In this document: piece by piece, positions 9,401 to 18,106 of the stretch
Position numbering within the stretch: the stretch's first letter is position 1
How the letters are laid out: every line of letters starts with the position of its first letter
Assembly (NCBI GenBank): GCA_938041635.1
Contig: CALIAD010000188.1
Span: 1 to 38,199 of the forward strand
Reading direction: 5' to 3'
Origin: an uncultured Atopobium sp.
Lineage (GTDB): Bacteria > Actinomycetota > Coriobacteriia > Coriobacteriales > Atopobiaceae
Length of the DNA: 38,199 nucleotides
Program-made: the position numbers and the translations under genes
The notes under the pieces: model-generated
The model's input: the letters and a program-made list of their open reading frames with translations, nothing else
What the model was told of the DNA's origin: nothing
The model's database searches: none

Positions 9401-9843
9401 CCTGCAAAGCTGCCACGAGACTTATAGCAAGTAATCTGAAATGATGGTGGCTCGCCATAGGCAAAGCTACCAACACCGGTGCATCTATTTTCTTGAACAC
9501 CATATGACCAAACTGCTCCGTCAGAAGCCTGAAGCTCAAAACGATACCAAATAAGGCCCGTAGCAGCTGGTTTAACAATTGCCTCAAAGCACTGCGCATA
9601 GTCAGGTACGCCAGTCGGAAGCGCGCCAGCAAAATCACTCTTTTGCATCACCACGCGTTTCTCGCCAGACAGAACTTGGGCCTCTGAAGACGATTCAGGG
9701 CCATACTCTTGCCAGAGACGAAGCGTTACTGATTGAACATCATCGTCCCAAGCAAATATTCTGATTGTTGCTGAAGTACCTAGTTCTACCGCGCCTTTTG
9801 GATCTCTACAAACAATGTTTGAGGTGTTGTGAAAAGCCTGCAT
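6406..9843 (-). CDS. GH13 alpha-glucan hydrolase fused to GH77 4-alpha-glucanotransferase
   Basis: Two-enzyme fusion of 1145 residues, last gene of the glycogen operon. Residues about 1-130 form a CBM34-like beta-sandwich. About 150-650 form a GH13 neopullulanase/maltodextrin-glucosidase domain (GGVVYQIFPDRF, DGVFNHCG, nucleophile Asp376 in RLDVADE, acid Glu405 in GEVWED, Asp480 in GTHDKER). About 690-1145 form a MalQ/GH77 amylomaltase (DMPMF, nucleophile Asp954 in RLDHFIGF, Glu1000 in AEDLG, Asp1049 in THDTQ). All six catalytic residues are present, so both halves should be active: the first hydrolyses maltodextrins or branched dextrins, the second redistributes glucan chains. An in-frame TTG at 9852 overlaps the end of glgA. 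The ATG at 9843, 2 nt after that stop, is the more likely start. The cytoplasm is the likely site, as there is no signal peptide. Confidence 0.95.
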   Translation of the reverse strand: MQAFHNTSNIVCRDPKGAVELGTSATIRIFAWDDDVQSVTLRLWQEYGPESSSEAQVLSGEKRVVMQKSDFAGALPTGVPDYAQCFEAIVKPAATGLIWYRFELQASDGAVWSYGVQENRCTGVGSFAYGEPPSFQITCYKSRGSFAGVEDPSWYKGGVVYQIFPDRFARDANWHERTKQALAVPRNGVSRQLVEDWEKTPEYQHDANGRVTEWDFYGGSLAGIEEKLSYLENLGITALYLNPIYAASSNHRYDIADYLEVDPVLGTVEDFERLCVKAAEHGISIILDGVFNHCGADSKYFNKFSNYSEPGAVQQAGSAYDKWFTFHEDGTYESWWGVDALPTIVSDNPDYQEFICGENGVIRTWLRRGARGWRLDVADEISDSFIQKIRAAALAERSDAVIIGEVWEDASNKRAYGKLRQYLEGSELDGPMNYPLRKSILSFLMNEVGAEVTVSALEELWENYPHEAFYACLNVFGTHDKERLINVVAGAPAPDALSAQEQVTYRLSADQRGLSKARMWQTAVLQMTLPGVPSIYYGDEMGVEGFVDPTNRATMPWPGSSPRADLDYLHMYRNAIALRKTLPLLVDGSFEPFVPEGGSDDVLAFWRRSVQKDDQQEQQNKDASGICVLVNKSRSDAKTVYVSVPQNMQVIDVISGQAVPVKDGKAEVFLWQLGCTVLNVQPAHRLQKPLEPGMGVLAHITSLPADEDSAITPGQKTGVIGRETSEFIDFLAKSGQRYWQILPVSPTDEYGSPYAGISAFAGNINLLDQAAMEKVISECDDPQSRRAAEYQEFCERNSYWLDSYAAFRAIKDLLGEEVWQEWPEQYRSWSKELLERPELTQTIELHRKQQFAFDVIWSQTLAEARAKGIQIIGDMPMFVSEDSADVWAHPELFALDDTGHTELQAGAPADAFSQDGQLWGNPTYTWQAHKDEGYRWWIERFRRSFYLYDYTRLDHFIGFTSYYAIEQGKTAAEGSFKFGPGLELFDIAYKQLGPLPFIAEDLGAVTPAVRALLSQTGFPGMSVIQFADGDCRYSFTPAQESIVYSGTHDTQTLMGFVEARFTGGQATDESHQIFDHLMEQVVSSSNAVVILPLQDVLGLSDDARMNIPGKAEGNWSWQVKKDMLTPEVVQKLQRFVELHQSRCDA

Positions 9844-9845
9844 TC

Positions 9846-11345
9846 TTACCAATCTCGACGACGTACATACCTGATAATCTCAGGGTGTAGTAAATGATAC
9901 ACGTCAAGATATTCATTTGCAGCATTATGCCAACTAAAGTCCTCTGCCATCGCCTGTTTTACAAGATTTGCCCACGCTTGTTTATCGTTTCTATAAACAT
10001 CGGCGGCGTACAGAATAATATCTGCCATTTCATCTGCGTTTTGATTGGCAAAACTAAAGCCGGTTCCTTCTCCCGTAAACTGGTTGTACGGTTTTACAGA
10101 ATCTGCCAGACCGCCCGTCTCGCGAACAACAGGAAGCGTGCCATAACGCATAGAAATCATCTGAGAAAGGCCGCAAGGCTCAAACTCTGATGGCATCAAG
10201 AACATATCCGCACCTGCGTACATACGGTGAGAAAGCGCAATATCAAATTCAATACGTGCAGCCATACGGTTGCCATAGTGCTCATCAAAGAAGCGCATAG
10301 CATCTTCTTGTTCAGCGTCACCAGTTCCTAGAACAGCAACCTCAATACCTGCACAAATAAGACGGTCCATCGCATAGCGAATCAGGCCCAAGCCTTTCTG
10401 GTTAGTCAGGCGCGTAACCATTACCGCAAGAGGTACATCTGGATTTACCTCAAGGCCCAGCTCCTCTTGCAGCTGACGCTTACACTCAGCCTTGCCTTCC
10501 ATATGACGTGCCGAGAAGTTCTGTGGAATATAAGAATCACTTGCAGGTGACCACGCACCAATATCAATACCATTCAGGATGCCGCGCAGTACACTTTGAC
10601 GGCGACGGAAGATATCATCCATTCCCTCTCCGAAGTGCTCTGTCTGAAGCTCTTGGGCATACGTTGGGCTAACAGTGAGCAGATAATCGGAGTAGCAAAG
10701 CGCACCCTTCATAAAGTTGATGGAGCTTGCGTCACACCTCAGTTGATCAGCTGCAGCAGGAATATCAGCAAGACCCAGTACGTCGCTGAGCATCTTGTCA
10801 GTAAACTGGCCCTGGAACTTGACGTTATGAATGGAGAAGACCGTCTTAACGTTTTGGACCTCAGGGACGCCCTGATACTGCTCACGCAGAAATACGGGTG
10901 CCAGTGCCGTTTGCCAGTCATTGCAGTGCAGAACGTCGCAGGAGAGCTCTGGGACGTGTGCAATCAGCTCACACAGAGCCTTGGAGAAGAACGCATAGCG
11001 CTCTCCATCATCAAAGTAGCCATAGAGGCCATCACGAGCAAAGTAAGACTCGTTATCTACAAAGTAAAAATCAACGCCTTCATGAACCAGATGCCACAGC
11101 CCACAATACTCAAAGCGCCACGAAAGAGGCACCTGAAGCTCGTAGACCTTCTTCATCTTTTGTTTCCACTCGGGCTTAATGGAGCTGTAGAGTGGCGAAA
11201 TAACCGCCACTCTAGCTCCTACTTTTTTAAGTGCTTGTGGCAATGAACCCGAGACATCTCCAAGGCCGCCCGACTTGGAAAAAGGCGCCACCTCTGAACT
11301 TGCATAGACAACGCGAAGTTTGCGACGCTTGGAGACTTGGGACAT
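9846..11345 (-). CDS. glgA: Glycogen (starch) synthase, GT5
   Basis: ADP-glucose-dependent glycogen synthase of 499 residues; elongates alpha-1,4 chains. The N-terminal ADP-glucose loop is KSGGLGDV (Lys24), a Thr-to-Ser variant of KTGGL. The C-terminal half carries the catalytic-site segment SEFEPCGLSQ with Glu389 and the following ETGGLADSV. Length is a little above the usual 475-480. ATG start with a GAGGGTGG site in the end of glgD, 2 nt after the glgD stop; the 3' end runs 2 nt into the GH13-GH77 gene. It is the GT5 type typical of Firmicutes and Gram-negatives, not the GT4 GlgM type of many Actinobacteria. Confidence 0.97.
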   Translation of the reverse strand: MSQVSKRRKLRVVYASSEVAPFSKSGGLGDVSGSLPQALKKVGARVAVISPLYSSIKPEWKQKMKKVYELQVPLSWRFEYCGLWHLVHEGVDFYFVDNESYFARDGLYGYFDDGERYAFFSKALCELIAHVPELSCDVLHCNDWQTALAPVFLREQYQGVPEVQNVKTVFSIHNVKFQGQFTDKMLSDVLGLADIPAAADQLRCDASSINFMKGALCYSDYLLTVSPTYAQELQTEHFGEGMDDIFRRRQSVLRGILNGIDIGAWSPASDSYIPQNFSARHMEGKAECKRQLQEELGLEVNPDVPLAVMVTRLTNQKGLGLIRYAMDRLICAGIEVAVLGTGDAEQEDAMRFFDEHYGNRMAARIEFDIALSHRMYAGADMFLMPSEFEPCGLSQMISMRYGTLPVVRETGGLADSVKPYNQFTGEGTGFSFANQNADEMADIILYAADVYRNDKQAWANLVKQAMAEDFSWHNAANEYLDVYHLLHPEIIRYVRRRDW

Positions 11346-11347
11346 TA

Positions 11348-12451
11348 TTACGCCACCCTCTTATTGTTTTTACGCTGAAGAAGAATTTCTTCGCTGGTAC
11401 CACGAAGCTCAGTACCTGCAGGAATAATATTAGAACGGTCTACAATAGCGTGCTCGACTACAGAACCTTCCTTAACAATGCAACCTTCCATCACAATAGA
11501 ATCGCGTACTACTGCGCCACGCTCAATGATGACGTTACGACCAAGGATGGAACCGGTAACAGATCCACGGATACGACAACCTGCAGAAATGGTTGAGTTG
11601 CTAACTTTAGAGCCAATCTCAAATTTTGCAGGAGCGGTATCGTGAGCCTTTGTCTTAATGGAACGCTCTGGGGTAAAGAGCTCATTTGCTGGCATGGGGT
11701 TCAAAAGCTCCATGTTAGCCTGATAATAAGAGTTCTTTGAGAAGATAGATGCTACATGGCCCTCAAAGTGGAAGGTACGGACCTTAACACGGTTGTAGTC
11801 AGCATGAAGCGCCTCAAAGAGGTCAAGATAATCAGTAGCTCTATACCAATCAAGCATATCAATAAGCAGGTCACGCTTGATAATAAAGCAGTCAAGGGAA
11901 GCTTCATCTCCGCGCTGGACACCATTATGTGTCTTGACTACGCGGTCACCTTCAAGCTCAACACCAACAACATCTCTATCGTTATAACGAGTGGTGTAGG
12001 TCATCATGGTAATGTCCGCGTCAGACTCTAGATGCTGATCAAGCAGCTCGGTAAGATCAGCGTTGTAAACAAAGTTTGAAGTGGACAACAGAACATACTC
12101 TGCGTCAGTTCTCTCAAGATAAGGTCTGTTGGAAATCAGATCTCTGAGCAGGAAACGAGCGCCTGTGTGAGAGGTACCAAAAGCGGATCCTGGCAAGATA
12201 AACATGCCACCGCTCTTGCGGTCCAAGTTCCAGTCTTTACCAGAGCCAAGGTGATCAATGAGTGAGCGATAGTTAAATGGCATGATGACACCAACGGTAC
12301 TAATGTCCGAATTAACCATATTTGAAAGAGGAAAATCCACCAGGCGATATCTTCCCAAGAAAGGCATGGATGCAATTGGGCGTACATCATTGGCGATTTC
12401 CATGTTAGTAGACGCATAATTGCAGGTAATAAGACCAATTACTCTATTCAT
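11348..12451 (-). CDS. glgD: GlgD, regulatory subunit of glucose-1-phosphate adenylyltransferase
   Basis: Nucleotidyltransferase-fold protein of 367 residues with a C-terminal left-handed beta-helix (hexapeptide-like repeats such as NSTISAGCRIRGSV), paralogous to GlgC. The GlgC nucleotide loop AGGQGSRL is replaced by TCNYASTNME, and the catalytic region LSGDQLYRMD becomes LSTSNFVYNAD, so the pyrophosphorylase catalytic residues are lost. In Firmicutes, GlgD assembles with GlgC and changes its kinetics; the same role is likely here. Its ATG overlaps the glgC stop (TAATG), implying coupled translation and matched subunit amounts. Confidence 0.95.
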   Translation of the reverse strand: MNRVIGLITCNYASTNMEIANDVRPIASMPFLGRYRLVDFPLSNMVNSDISTVGVIMPFNYRSLIDHLGSGKDWNLDRKSGGMFILPGSAFGTSHTGARFLLRDLISNRPYLERTDAEYVLLSTSNFVYNADLTELLDQHLESDADITMMTYTTRYNDRDVVGVELEGDRVVKTHNGVQRGDEASLDCFIIKRDLLIDMLDWYRATDYLDLFEALHADYNRVKVRTFHFEGHVASIFSKNSYYQANMELLNPMPANELFTPERSIKTKAHDTAPAKFEIGSKVSNSTISAGCRIRGSVTGSILGRNVIIERGAVVRDSIVMEGCIVKEGSVVEHAIVDRSNIIPAGTELRGTSEEILLQRKNNKRVA

Positions 12452-13599
12452 TATTGCTCACCTCTTTCGACTACTACATCATTTCCAACAACAGCAATCT
12501 CCTTGTTCAAATCAGAGCTGCCAATATGGACGTTCTTCTCGACCACAGCGTTCTCGCCAAGAATTGCACGAATAACCACCGCACCAGGTTTAACTTCTGC
12601 GCCAGGAAGAAGTACGGAGTCAATAACGCGCGCTCCCTCACCAATAACGGCATCGGTAGACAAAATTGAATGGCGAGAATAACCAAAGATCTGGCATCCG
12701 TTGCTTACCAGACAGTCGTCTACCTCTCCAAAAGCGCCAATGTACGCTGGTGGACGGGTGGAAGCATTAGACAAGATAGGGAACTTGTCCGAGAAGATGT
12801 CAAACTTAGGCTCAGAGCCAAGCAGATCCATGCTGGTCTCATGATAGCTTGCAATAGTACCTACATCACGCCAGAAGCCCTCAAAGCGATAAGCAAAAAG
12901 ACGTTTACCATCATCAAGCAACGTCGGAATAATATCGCCGCCAAAGTCATGAGAAGATTCAGGGTTCTTTGCGTCCTCACGCAAAGTCTCAAGAAGCAGG
13001 TCTGTGCTAAAGATATAGATTCCCATGGACGCCAGGTTGGACTCTGGCTCTTTGGGTTTCTCGGAAAACTTGGTGATCCTATCCTCATCATCAATGGACA
13101 TGATGCCGAAGCGAGAGGTCTCTTCCCAAGGAACAGGCATGACGGCAATCGTAAGGTCTGCGTTGTTCTTCTTATGGCAGGCGAGCATCTCGCCGTAGTC
13201 CATACGGTAAAGCTGATCGCCAGAGAGAATTAGTACGTAATCAGGGTTATTCTGCTCGATGTAGCCTATATTCTGGGTGACGGCATCTGCGGTTCCCGCA
13301 TACCATGCACCACCAGACTGTGTTGCGAAGGGAGGCAGAATTGAAATTCCACCACCGCGCTCATCAAGGTCCCAAGCACTACCTGATCCCACGTAAGAGT
13401 GCAGCAAATACGGACGATACTGTGTCAAAACACCTACCGTAGAAATTCCTGAATTTGCGCAGTTGGATAATGCAAAGTCAATAATGCGGAACTTGCCACC
13501 AAACGAGACAGCAGGTTTAGCTACTTTTGAGGTCAGAGCACCTAAGCGGCTTCCCTGTCCTCCTGCAAGTAGCATTGCAAGACATTCCCTTTTGCTCAT
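12451..13599 (-). CDS. glgC: Glucose-1-phosphate adenylyltransferase, catalytic subunit
   Basis: Makes ADP-glucose from ATP and glucose-1-phosphate, the committed step of glycogen synthesis. It has 382 residues from the ATG at 13599, which has an AGGAG site at an 8-nt spacer. The frame is open 14 codons further upstream, but that extension only contains the leader and ribosome site. The N-terminal loop AGGQGSRLGALTSKVAKPA is intact, as is catalytic Asp128 in LSGDQLYRMD; the C-terminus is a beta-helix. It overlaps glgD by 1 nt. A 75-bp gap separates it from glgP upstream, the largest in the operon, and holds no clear terminator. Confidence 0.96.
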   Translation of the reverse strand: MSKRECLAMLLAGGQGSRLGALTSKVAKPAVSFGGKFRIIDFALSNCANSGISTVGVLTQYRPYLLHSYVGSGSAWDLDERGGGISILPPFATQSGGAWYAGTADAVTQNIGYIEQNNPDYVLILSGDQLYRMDYGEMLACHKKNNADLTIAVMPVPWEETSRFGIMSIDDEDRITKFSEKPKEPESNLASMGIYIFSTDLLLETLREDAKNPESSHDFGGDIIPTLLDDGKRLFAYRFEGFWRDVGTIASYHETSMDLLGSEPKFDIFSDKFPILSNASTRPPAYIGAFGEVDDCLVSNGCQIFGYSRHSILSTDAVIGEGARVIDSVLLPGAEVKPGAVVIRAILGENAVVEKNVHIGSSDLNKEIAVVGNDVVVERGEQ

Positions 13600-13674
13600 A
13601 TCCAAATCTCCTCTCTCCCCAACAGAGGTCTTTATTCTCAACGTCTTACGACGATTGAACCTAAATGCAGATCC

Positions 13675-16104
13675 TTACACGTGCCAAATATCTTCCATGT
13701 ACTCCCTGATAGTTCTATCAGCCGAGAAGAAACCAGAGTTTGCAGTATTGTGAAGTGCGCGAGCATTCCAGCTACGACGATCTGCATAGGACTGAGTAAG
13801 TTCTTCCCATGCCTTCACGTAGGCGTCAAAGTCAATAAGCACCAGGTCAGGATCATTGTTAATCAGCAGATAGTCGTGAATTGACTCAAAGTTGCCAGAG
13901 AGTCGGCTCAACGAGCCATCGGTCAGCATATTTACAATGCGAGCCAGTGTTGGGTTCTGGTTAAGCAGGTTTTGTGCAAAGTAGGTGCCGGAAGCATATA
14001 CCTCTTGGACCTCGTCTGCACGAAGACCAAAAATCTTGATGTTCTCTGGTCCTGCAAGCTCAGAGATCTCAATATTCGAACCGTCATATGTTCCAAGGGT
14101 CAGAGCCGCATTCATCATAAGCTTCATGTTTGAGGTACCAGAAGCCTCTGCACCAGCAACCGAAATCTGCTCTGAAATATCAGATGCAGCATAGATAAGC
14201 TGTGCATTTGAAACAGCAAAGTTTGGAATAAAGACAATCTTCAGACGACCCTCAATGCGCTCGTCGTTGTTAACCACGTCTGCAACGGAGTGAATAAGTC
14301 GAATGACTTCCTTTGCAAAGGTATAGCTCTGAGCAGCTTTGCCCGAGAAAATAAAGGTTGTTGGAGCTGGCTTATAGCTTGGATCATCAAGCATACGGTT
14401 GTAGAGATACAAAATCTTAAAGACATTAAGCAGCTGACGCTTATATGCATGGAAGCGTTTTACCTGCGTATCAAAGATGGTATTGGTATCCATCTCAACA
14501 CCAGTTGTCTTCTTGACGTATGCAGCAAGACGCTCTTTTTCTTCTTTCTTTGCAGCGTCCATCTTGTCCAAGAACTCAGCATTGTTCTCAAAAGCAGAAA
14601 GCTTCTGAAGCTCATTGGCATCATCAAGCCAGCCGGTACCAATAGCCTCAGTAATAAGCTTTGCGTAAGCGGTATTTGCCTGTGCCAAGAAGCGACGGTG
14701 GCAGATGCCGTTAGTCTTGTTATTAAAGATTTCTGGACGAAGCTTGTAGAAGTCCTTCAAAACACTCTGCTTCAAAATGTTAGTGTGCAGATCAGATACA
14801 CCGTTAACCGAGTGGCTAAACAAAATAGAGAGGTTAGCCATACGAACGGTGTTATCCCACAACACAGCTGTTGAGGCGAGAAGTTCGGTGTTGCCGTTAG
14901 AGTCAACAAGCAGCTGCTCCTTATAGCAACGATCAACCTCGTCGATAAACATATACAAGCGAGGAAGCAGCTCACGGAAGGTGTTAATAGGCCACTTCTC
15001 AAGAGCCTCAGGCATAACGGTGTGGTTGGTATAAGAAATTGCGTTTCTCGCGATATCAAATGCCTCGTTAAAGTCAACGCCATGGTCATCGACAAGAAGG
15101 CGCATAAGCTCTGGTCCGCACATTGCTGGGTGCGTATCGTTAGTGTGGATACAGACGTGATCTGCAAAGTGTTCCCAATCCTCACCGTACTTATCCTTAT
15201 AAGCACGAAGAATGGTCTGAAGACCAGCGGAAACAAACAAATACTCCTGCTTTAAGCGAAGAATGCGTCCGTGCTCACCAGAGTCATTTGGATACAGAAT
15301 GGTTGAAATTGCCTCAACATCAGAGCGGAACTTATTAGCACGGGCATAATCGCCGGCGTTAAAAGCATCAAGATCAAAGTCTTCCTCTGCTGGCTCTGCA
15401 GACCAAAGACGCAGCTTATTTACGGTTTTTGCGCCATAGCCAACAATAGGCACATCGTATGGAACAGCCCTTACTACCTGGCCACCCTCTTGCGAGAACC
15501 AGAAATTGCCATTCTCGTCCTCATGCCTTACAACTGTGCCACCAAAGCGCACCAGTACGCTAGAATCGTCTTTTCTGACTTCCCATGGATATCCATTTGC
15601 CAGCCAGTTATCGGTACGCTCTACCTGGCGTCCATCCTTAATCTCCTGGCGGAAGAGACCATAACGGTATCTCATACCGTTACCAAAGCCAGCCATGCCC
15701 TCGTGCGCCATGGAATCAAGGAAACAAGCGGCAAGTCTACCCAGACCACCATTGCCAAGGCCAGGGTCTACCTCCTGAGCAGCAAGCTCCTGAAGCGAAG
15801 TACCCATTTCTTTAAGGCCCTCTGCAACAACGTCGGTGATACCAAGATTGAGTAGATAATTCTCAAGTAGTGGTCCTAGAAGGAACTCAAGAGAGAAGTA
15901 ATAGACCTGCTTGTCAGCATGAATATAGGAGGTTGACTGAATTTCTCGCGCCTTTTCTGCAATGAGGTGGGCAAGAACGTTATAGCGCTCCTGATCAGTG
16001 CATTCTCCATAGTATTTGCCAAGAATCTTGATGAACTTATCGCGATACTGCTCTTCAAAGTCTTGTTTATCGTTAAAAATGTTTTGTCCGTTATTTACGG
16101 CCAT
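13675..16104 (-). CDS. glgP: Glycogen/maltodextrin phosphorylase
   Basis: Releases glucose-1-phosphate from glycogen ends; PLP enzyme of 809 residues. The PLP lysine is Lys661 in EASGTSNMKLMMNAALT. Two small residues of the usual EASGTGNMKFxLNGALT are changed (Gly to Ser, Gly to Ala). Upstream signatures are present: LGNGGLGRLAACFLDS, the Asn/His region CIHTNDTHPA and the HAYKRQLLN segment. Start is the ATG at 16104 behind AGAGGGGGAAG; an apparent longer frame to 16134 includes that ribosome site. The start lies 14 bp inside glgB, so translation is coupled. Being co-transcribed with synthesis genes implies that flux direction is set by allostery rather than transcription. Confidence 0.96.
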   Translation of the reverse strand: MAVNNGQNIFNDKQDFEEQYRDKFIKILGKYYGECTDQERYNVLAHLIAEKAREIQSTSYIHADKQVYYFSLEFLLGPLLENYLLNLGITDVVAEGLKEMGTSLQELAAQEVDPGLGNGGLGRLAACFLDSMAHEGMAGFGNGMRYRYGLFRQEIKDGRQVERTDNWLANGYPWEVRKDDSSVLVRFGGTVVRHEDENGNFWFSQEGGQVVRAVPYDVPIVGYGAKTVNKLRLWSAEPAEEDFDLDAFNAGDYARANKFRSDVEAISTILYPNDSGEHGRILRLKQEYLFVSAGLQTILRAYKDKYGEDWEHFADHVCIHTNDTHPAMCGPELMRLLVDDHGVDFNEAFDIARNAISYTNHTVMPEALEKWPINTFRELLPRLYMFIDEVDRCYKEQLLVDSNGNTELLASTAVLWDNTVRMANLSILFSHSVNGVSDLHTNILKQSVLKDFYKLRPEIFNNKTNGICHRRFLAQANTAYAKLITEAIGTGWLDDANELQKLSAFENNAEFLDKMDAAKKEEKERLAAYVKKTTGVEMDTNTIFDTQVKRFHAYKRQLLNVFKILYLYNRMLDDPSYKPAPTTFIFSGKAAQSYTFAKEVIRLIHSVADVVNNDERIEGRLKIVFIPNFAVSNAQLIYAASDISEQISVAGAEASGTSNMKLMMNAALTLGTYDGSNIEISELAGPENIKIFGLRADEVQEVYASGTYFAQNLLNQNPTLARIVNMLTDGSLSRLSGNFESIHDYLLINNDPDLVLIDFDAYVKAWEELTQSYADRRSWNARALHNTANSGFFSADRTIREYMEDIWHV

Positions 16105-18106
16105 GCTTCCCCCTCTTTGGAAGTTCTTTCTCAAACGCTAAAACAATGCCACCAAGCGGAGGAACAGACAGCTCTACCGAATAATCTCTTCCATTCCATG
16201 CCACTGGCTTGGTGGAAAGTTTCTTAGTATTCACAATACCCGAACCGCCAAACTCTTTTGCGTCGGAATTAAACACTTCTTTCCACACACCTGCAGAAGG
16301 CATGCCTAAACGGAAGTTCTGATGGGTTGCAACGTCAAAATTGATGAGAATAACCAGGTCCTCGGAAGGCTTTCTTCCGTGACGAACAAACGAGATGATT
16401 GATTGCTCATTATTGTCTGCGTCAATCCAATCAAATCCACGGTTGTCGTAGGCATACTGCCAAAGTCCTGGATGGTTCTTATAGAAATGATTAAGAGCCT
16501 TAATAAATGCCTGCTGATGAGCGTGAGTTGGATACTCCTCAGTCAAGTAATACTCAATACCCTCGTAGTAGCGCCACTCAATAAACTGCGCAATCTCGTT
16601 GCCCATAAAGTTGAGTTTAGCGCCCGGATGAGTCATCTGATGAAGCGCCAGAGCCCTCATGCCAGCAAACTGTCTCCACCAATCCCCTGGCATACGCTGA
16701 ATAAGGCTACACTTACCATGAACAACCTCATCATGGCTCAGTGGCAGCACAAAGTTCTCGTTGAACTGGTACATGCTAGAGAAGGTCAGAAGACGGTGGT
16801 TGCCTGGTCTATAAGGGAAATCAGTCTGACAATAGTGCAGAGTATCATTCATCCAGCCCATATCCCATTTAAGGTTAAAGCCAAGTCCTCCAACCTCTGG
16901 AGGATAGGTAACCAGCGGCCATGCTGTGGACTCTTCTGCAATCATAAGAACGTCAGGATGCTCTTTCTGAGCAGTCTCATTACAAAGACGCAGAAAAGCA
17001 CTTGCATCCAAATCTTCTTCAGTTCCCTTATGGTTAAAACGCTTCTGAGAAGGATCGTCGATACCAAAATTCATATACAACATGCTACTGACGCCATCGA
17101 CACGAATGCCGTCAGCGTGATACTCATTCAGCCACATGAGTAGGTTGGAAACAAGGAAGCTTCTAACCTCACCACGAGTAAGATTAAACTTAAGAGTTCC
17201 CCAGTTAGGATGCTCTTTTTCTTCAAAGAGCCTAGTGCCATCAAACTCTGCAAGACCATGAGCGTCTTTGCAGAAGCCTCCTGGGACCCAGTCTAAAATG
17301 ACACCGATGCCAGCCTGATGGCAGCAATCAATAAAGTGTTTGAACTGGGCAGGATTGCCATACCTTGAGGTGGGAGCAAAATAACCCGTTACCTGATAAC
17401 CCCAAGATCCATCAAAAGGGTGCTCCATAACGGGGAGAAGTTCGATGTGGGTGTAGCCCATCTCTTTAACGTAAGCTACCAGCTCTTCTGACAATTCATC
17501 ATAGGTGTAGAAAGCATCTACGTTGGTATCAAAGTAATCTTTAGGTTCTTCAGCCTGCTCTGCAGCTTCTGCATCAGCAGAATCTTCCTCTTGGGCAGTC
17601 AGGTCAGTATGCTGCTTCCAGCTTCCAAGATGAACTTCAAAGATGTTAAGAGGACTATGCAGGAACTTAAGCGATGCACGCCTTTTCATCCATGCATCGT
17701 CTTCCCAAACATACACGTCTGGGTCAAACGTAATAGATGCCGTATGTGGCCTGACCTCTGCATATGTACCATAGGGGTCAGCCTTAAAAATCTTCTGTCC
17801 AGAAGCGGATACAATCAGGAATTTATACAATACTTCCGAGGTGATTCCTGGAATAAAGCCTTCCCAGATTCCGCCGTATTTTGAACGAGAAAGAACGTTG
17901 ACGGTATCATCCCAATTATTAAAATCTCCAACAACAGAGACAGAGGCCGCATTGGGTGCCCAAACAGCAAAATGATAGCCTTCAACTCCATCTTCTTGAA
18001 CCGCAGGGTGTGCACCTAATTTCTTGTGGCTCTGGAACCATTTTCCTTGTGCAAACAAGTATGCATCCTGGTCACTTACAGCTAACGATGCATTTAACTC
18101 TGCCAT
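16091..18106 (-). CDS. glgB: 1,4-alpha-glucan branching enzyme, GH13
   Basis: Introduces alpha-1,6 branches. It has 671 residues from the ATG at 18106 (GGAGGTGAG site); a seven-codon in-frame extension upstream contains that site and is not translated. The N-terminal CBM48 domain (about 35-125, with FAVWAPNAASVSVVGDFNNWD) is followed by a GH13 barrel: nucleophile Asp337 in RVDGVSSM, acid Glu391 in IAEESTAW and Asp459 in SHDEVVH. An acidic Ala/Glu/Asp-rich stretch (about residues 175-200, AEEPKDYFDT region) sits between CBM48 and the barrel and looks like an inserted linker. First gene of the glycogen operon. Confidence 0.96.
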   Translation of the reverse strand: MAELNASLAVSDQDAYLFAQGKWFQSHKKLGAHPAVQEDGVEGYHFAVWAPNAASVSVVGDFNNWDDTVNVLSRSKYGGIWEGFIPGITSEVLYKFLIVSASGQKIFKADPYGTYAEVRPHTASITFDPDVYVWEDDAWMKRRASLKFLHSPLNIFEVHLGSWKQHTDLTAQEEDSADAEAAEQAEEPKDYFDTNVDAFYTYDELSEELVAYVKEMGYTHIELLPVMEHPFDGSWGYQVTGYFAPTSRYGNPAQFKHFIDCCHQAGIGVILDWVPGGFCKDAHGLAEFDGTRLFEEKEHPNWGTLKFNLTRGEVRSFLVSNLLMWLNEYHADGIRVDGVSSMLYMNFGIDDPSQKRFNHKGTEEDLDASAFLRLCNETAQKEHPDVLMIAEESTAWPLVTYPPEVGGLGFNLKWDMGWMNDTLHYCQTDFPYRPGNHRLLTFSSMYQFNENFVLPLSHDEVVHGKCSLIQRMPGDWWRQFAGMRALALHQMTHPGAKLNFMGNEIAQFIEWRYYEGIEYYLTEEYPTHAHQQAFIKALNHFYKNHPGLWQYAYDNRGFDWIDADNNEQSIISFVRHGRKPSEDLVILINFDVATHQNFRLGMPSAGVWKEVFNSDAKEFGGSGIVNTKKLSTKPVAWNGRDYSVELSVPPLGGIVLAFEKELPKRGKHGRK

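Noticed and set aside
10596..11246. Plus-strand open frame of 216 codons
   Set aside because: Shadow of glgA on the opposite strand; no ribosome site or recognisable protein features.
13186..13200. Near-palindrome GGCGAGCATCTCGCC within glgC as a further octamer pair
   Set aside because: Each half has a mismatch to the octamer core (GGCGAGCA, ATCTCGCC), so it was not counted.
12670..13233. Plus-strand open frame of 187 codons
   Set aside because: Antisense to glgC; composition is that of reverse-complemented coding DNA.
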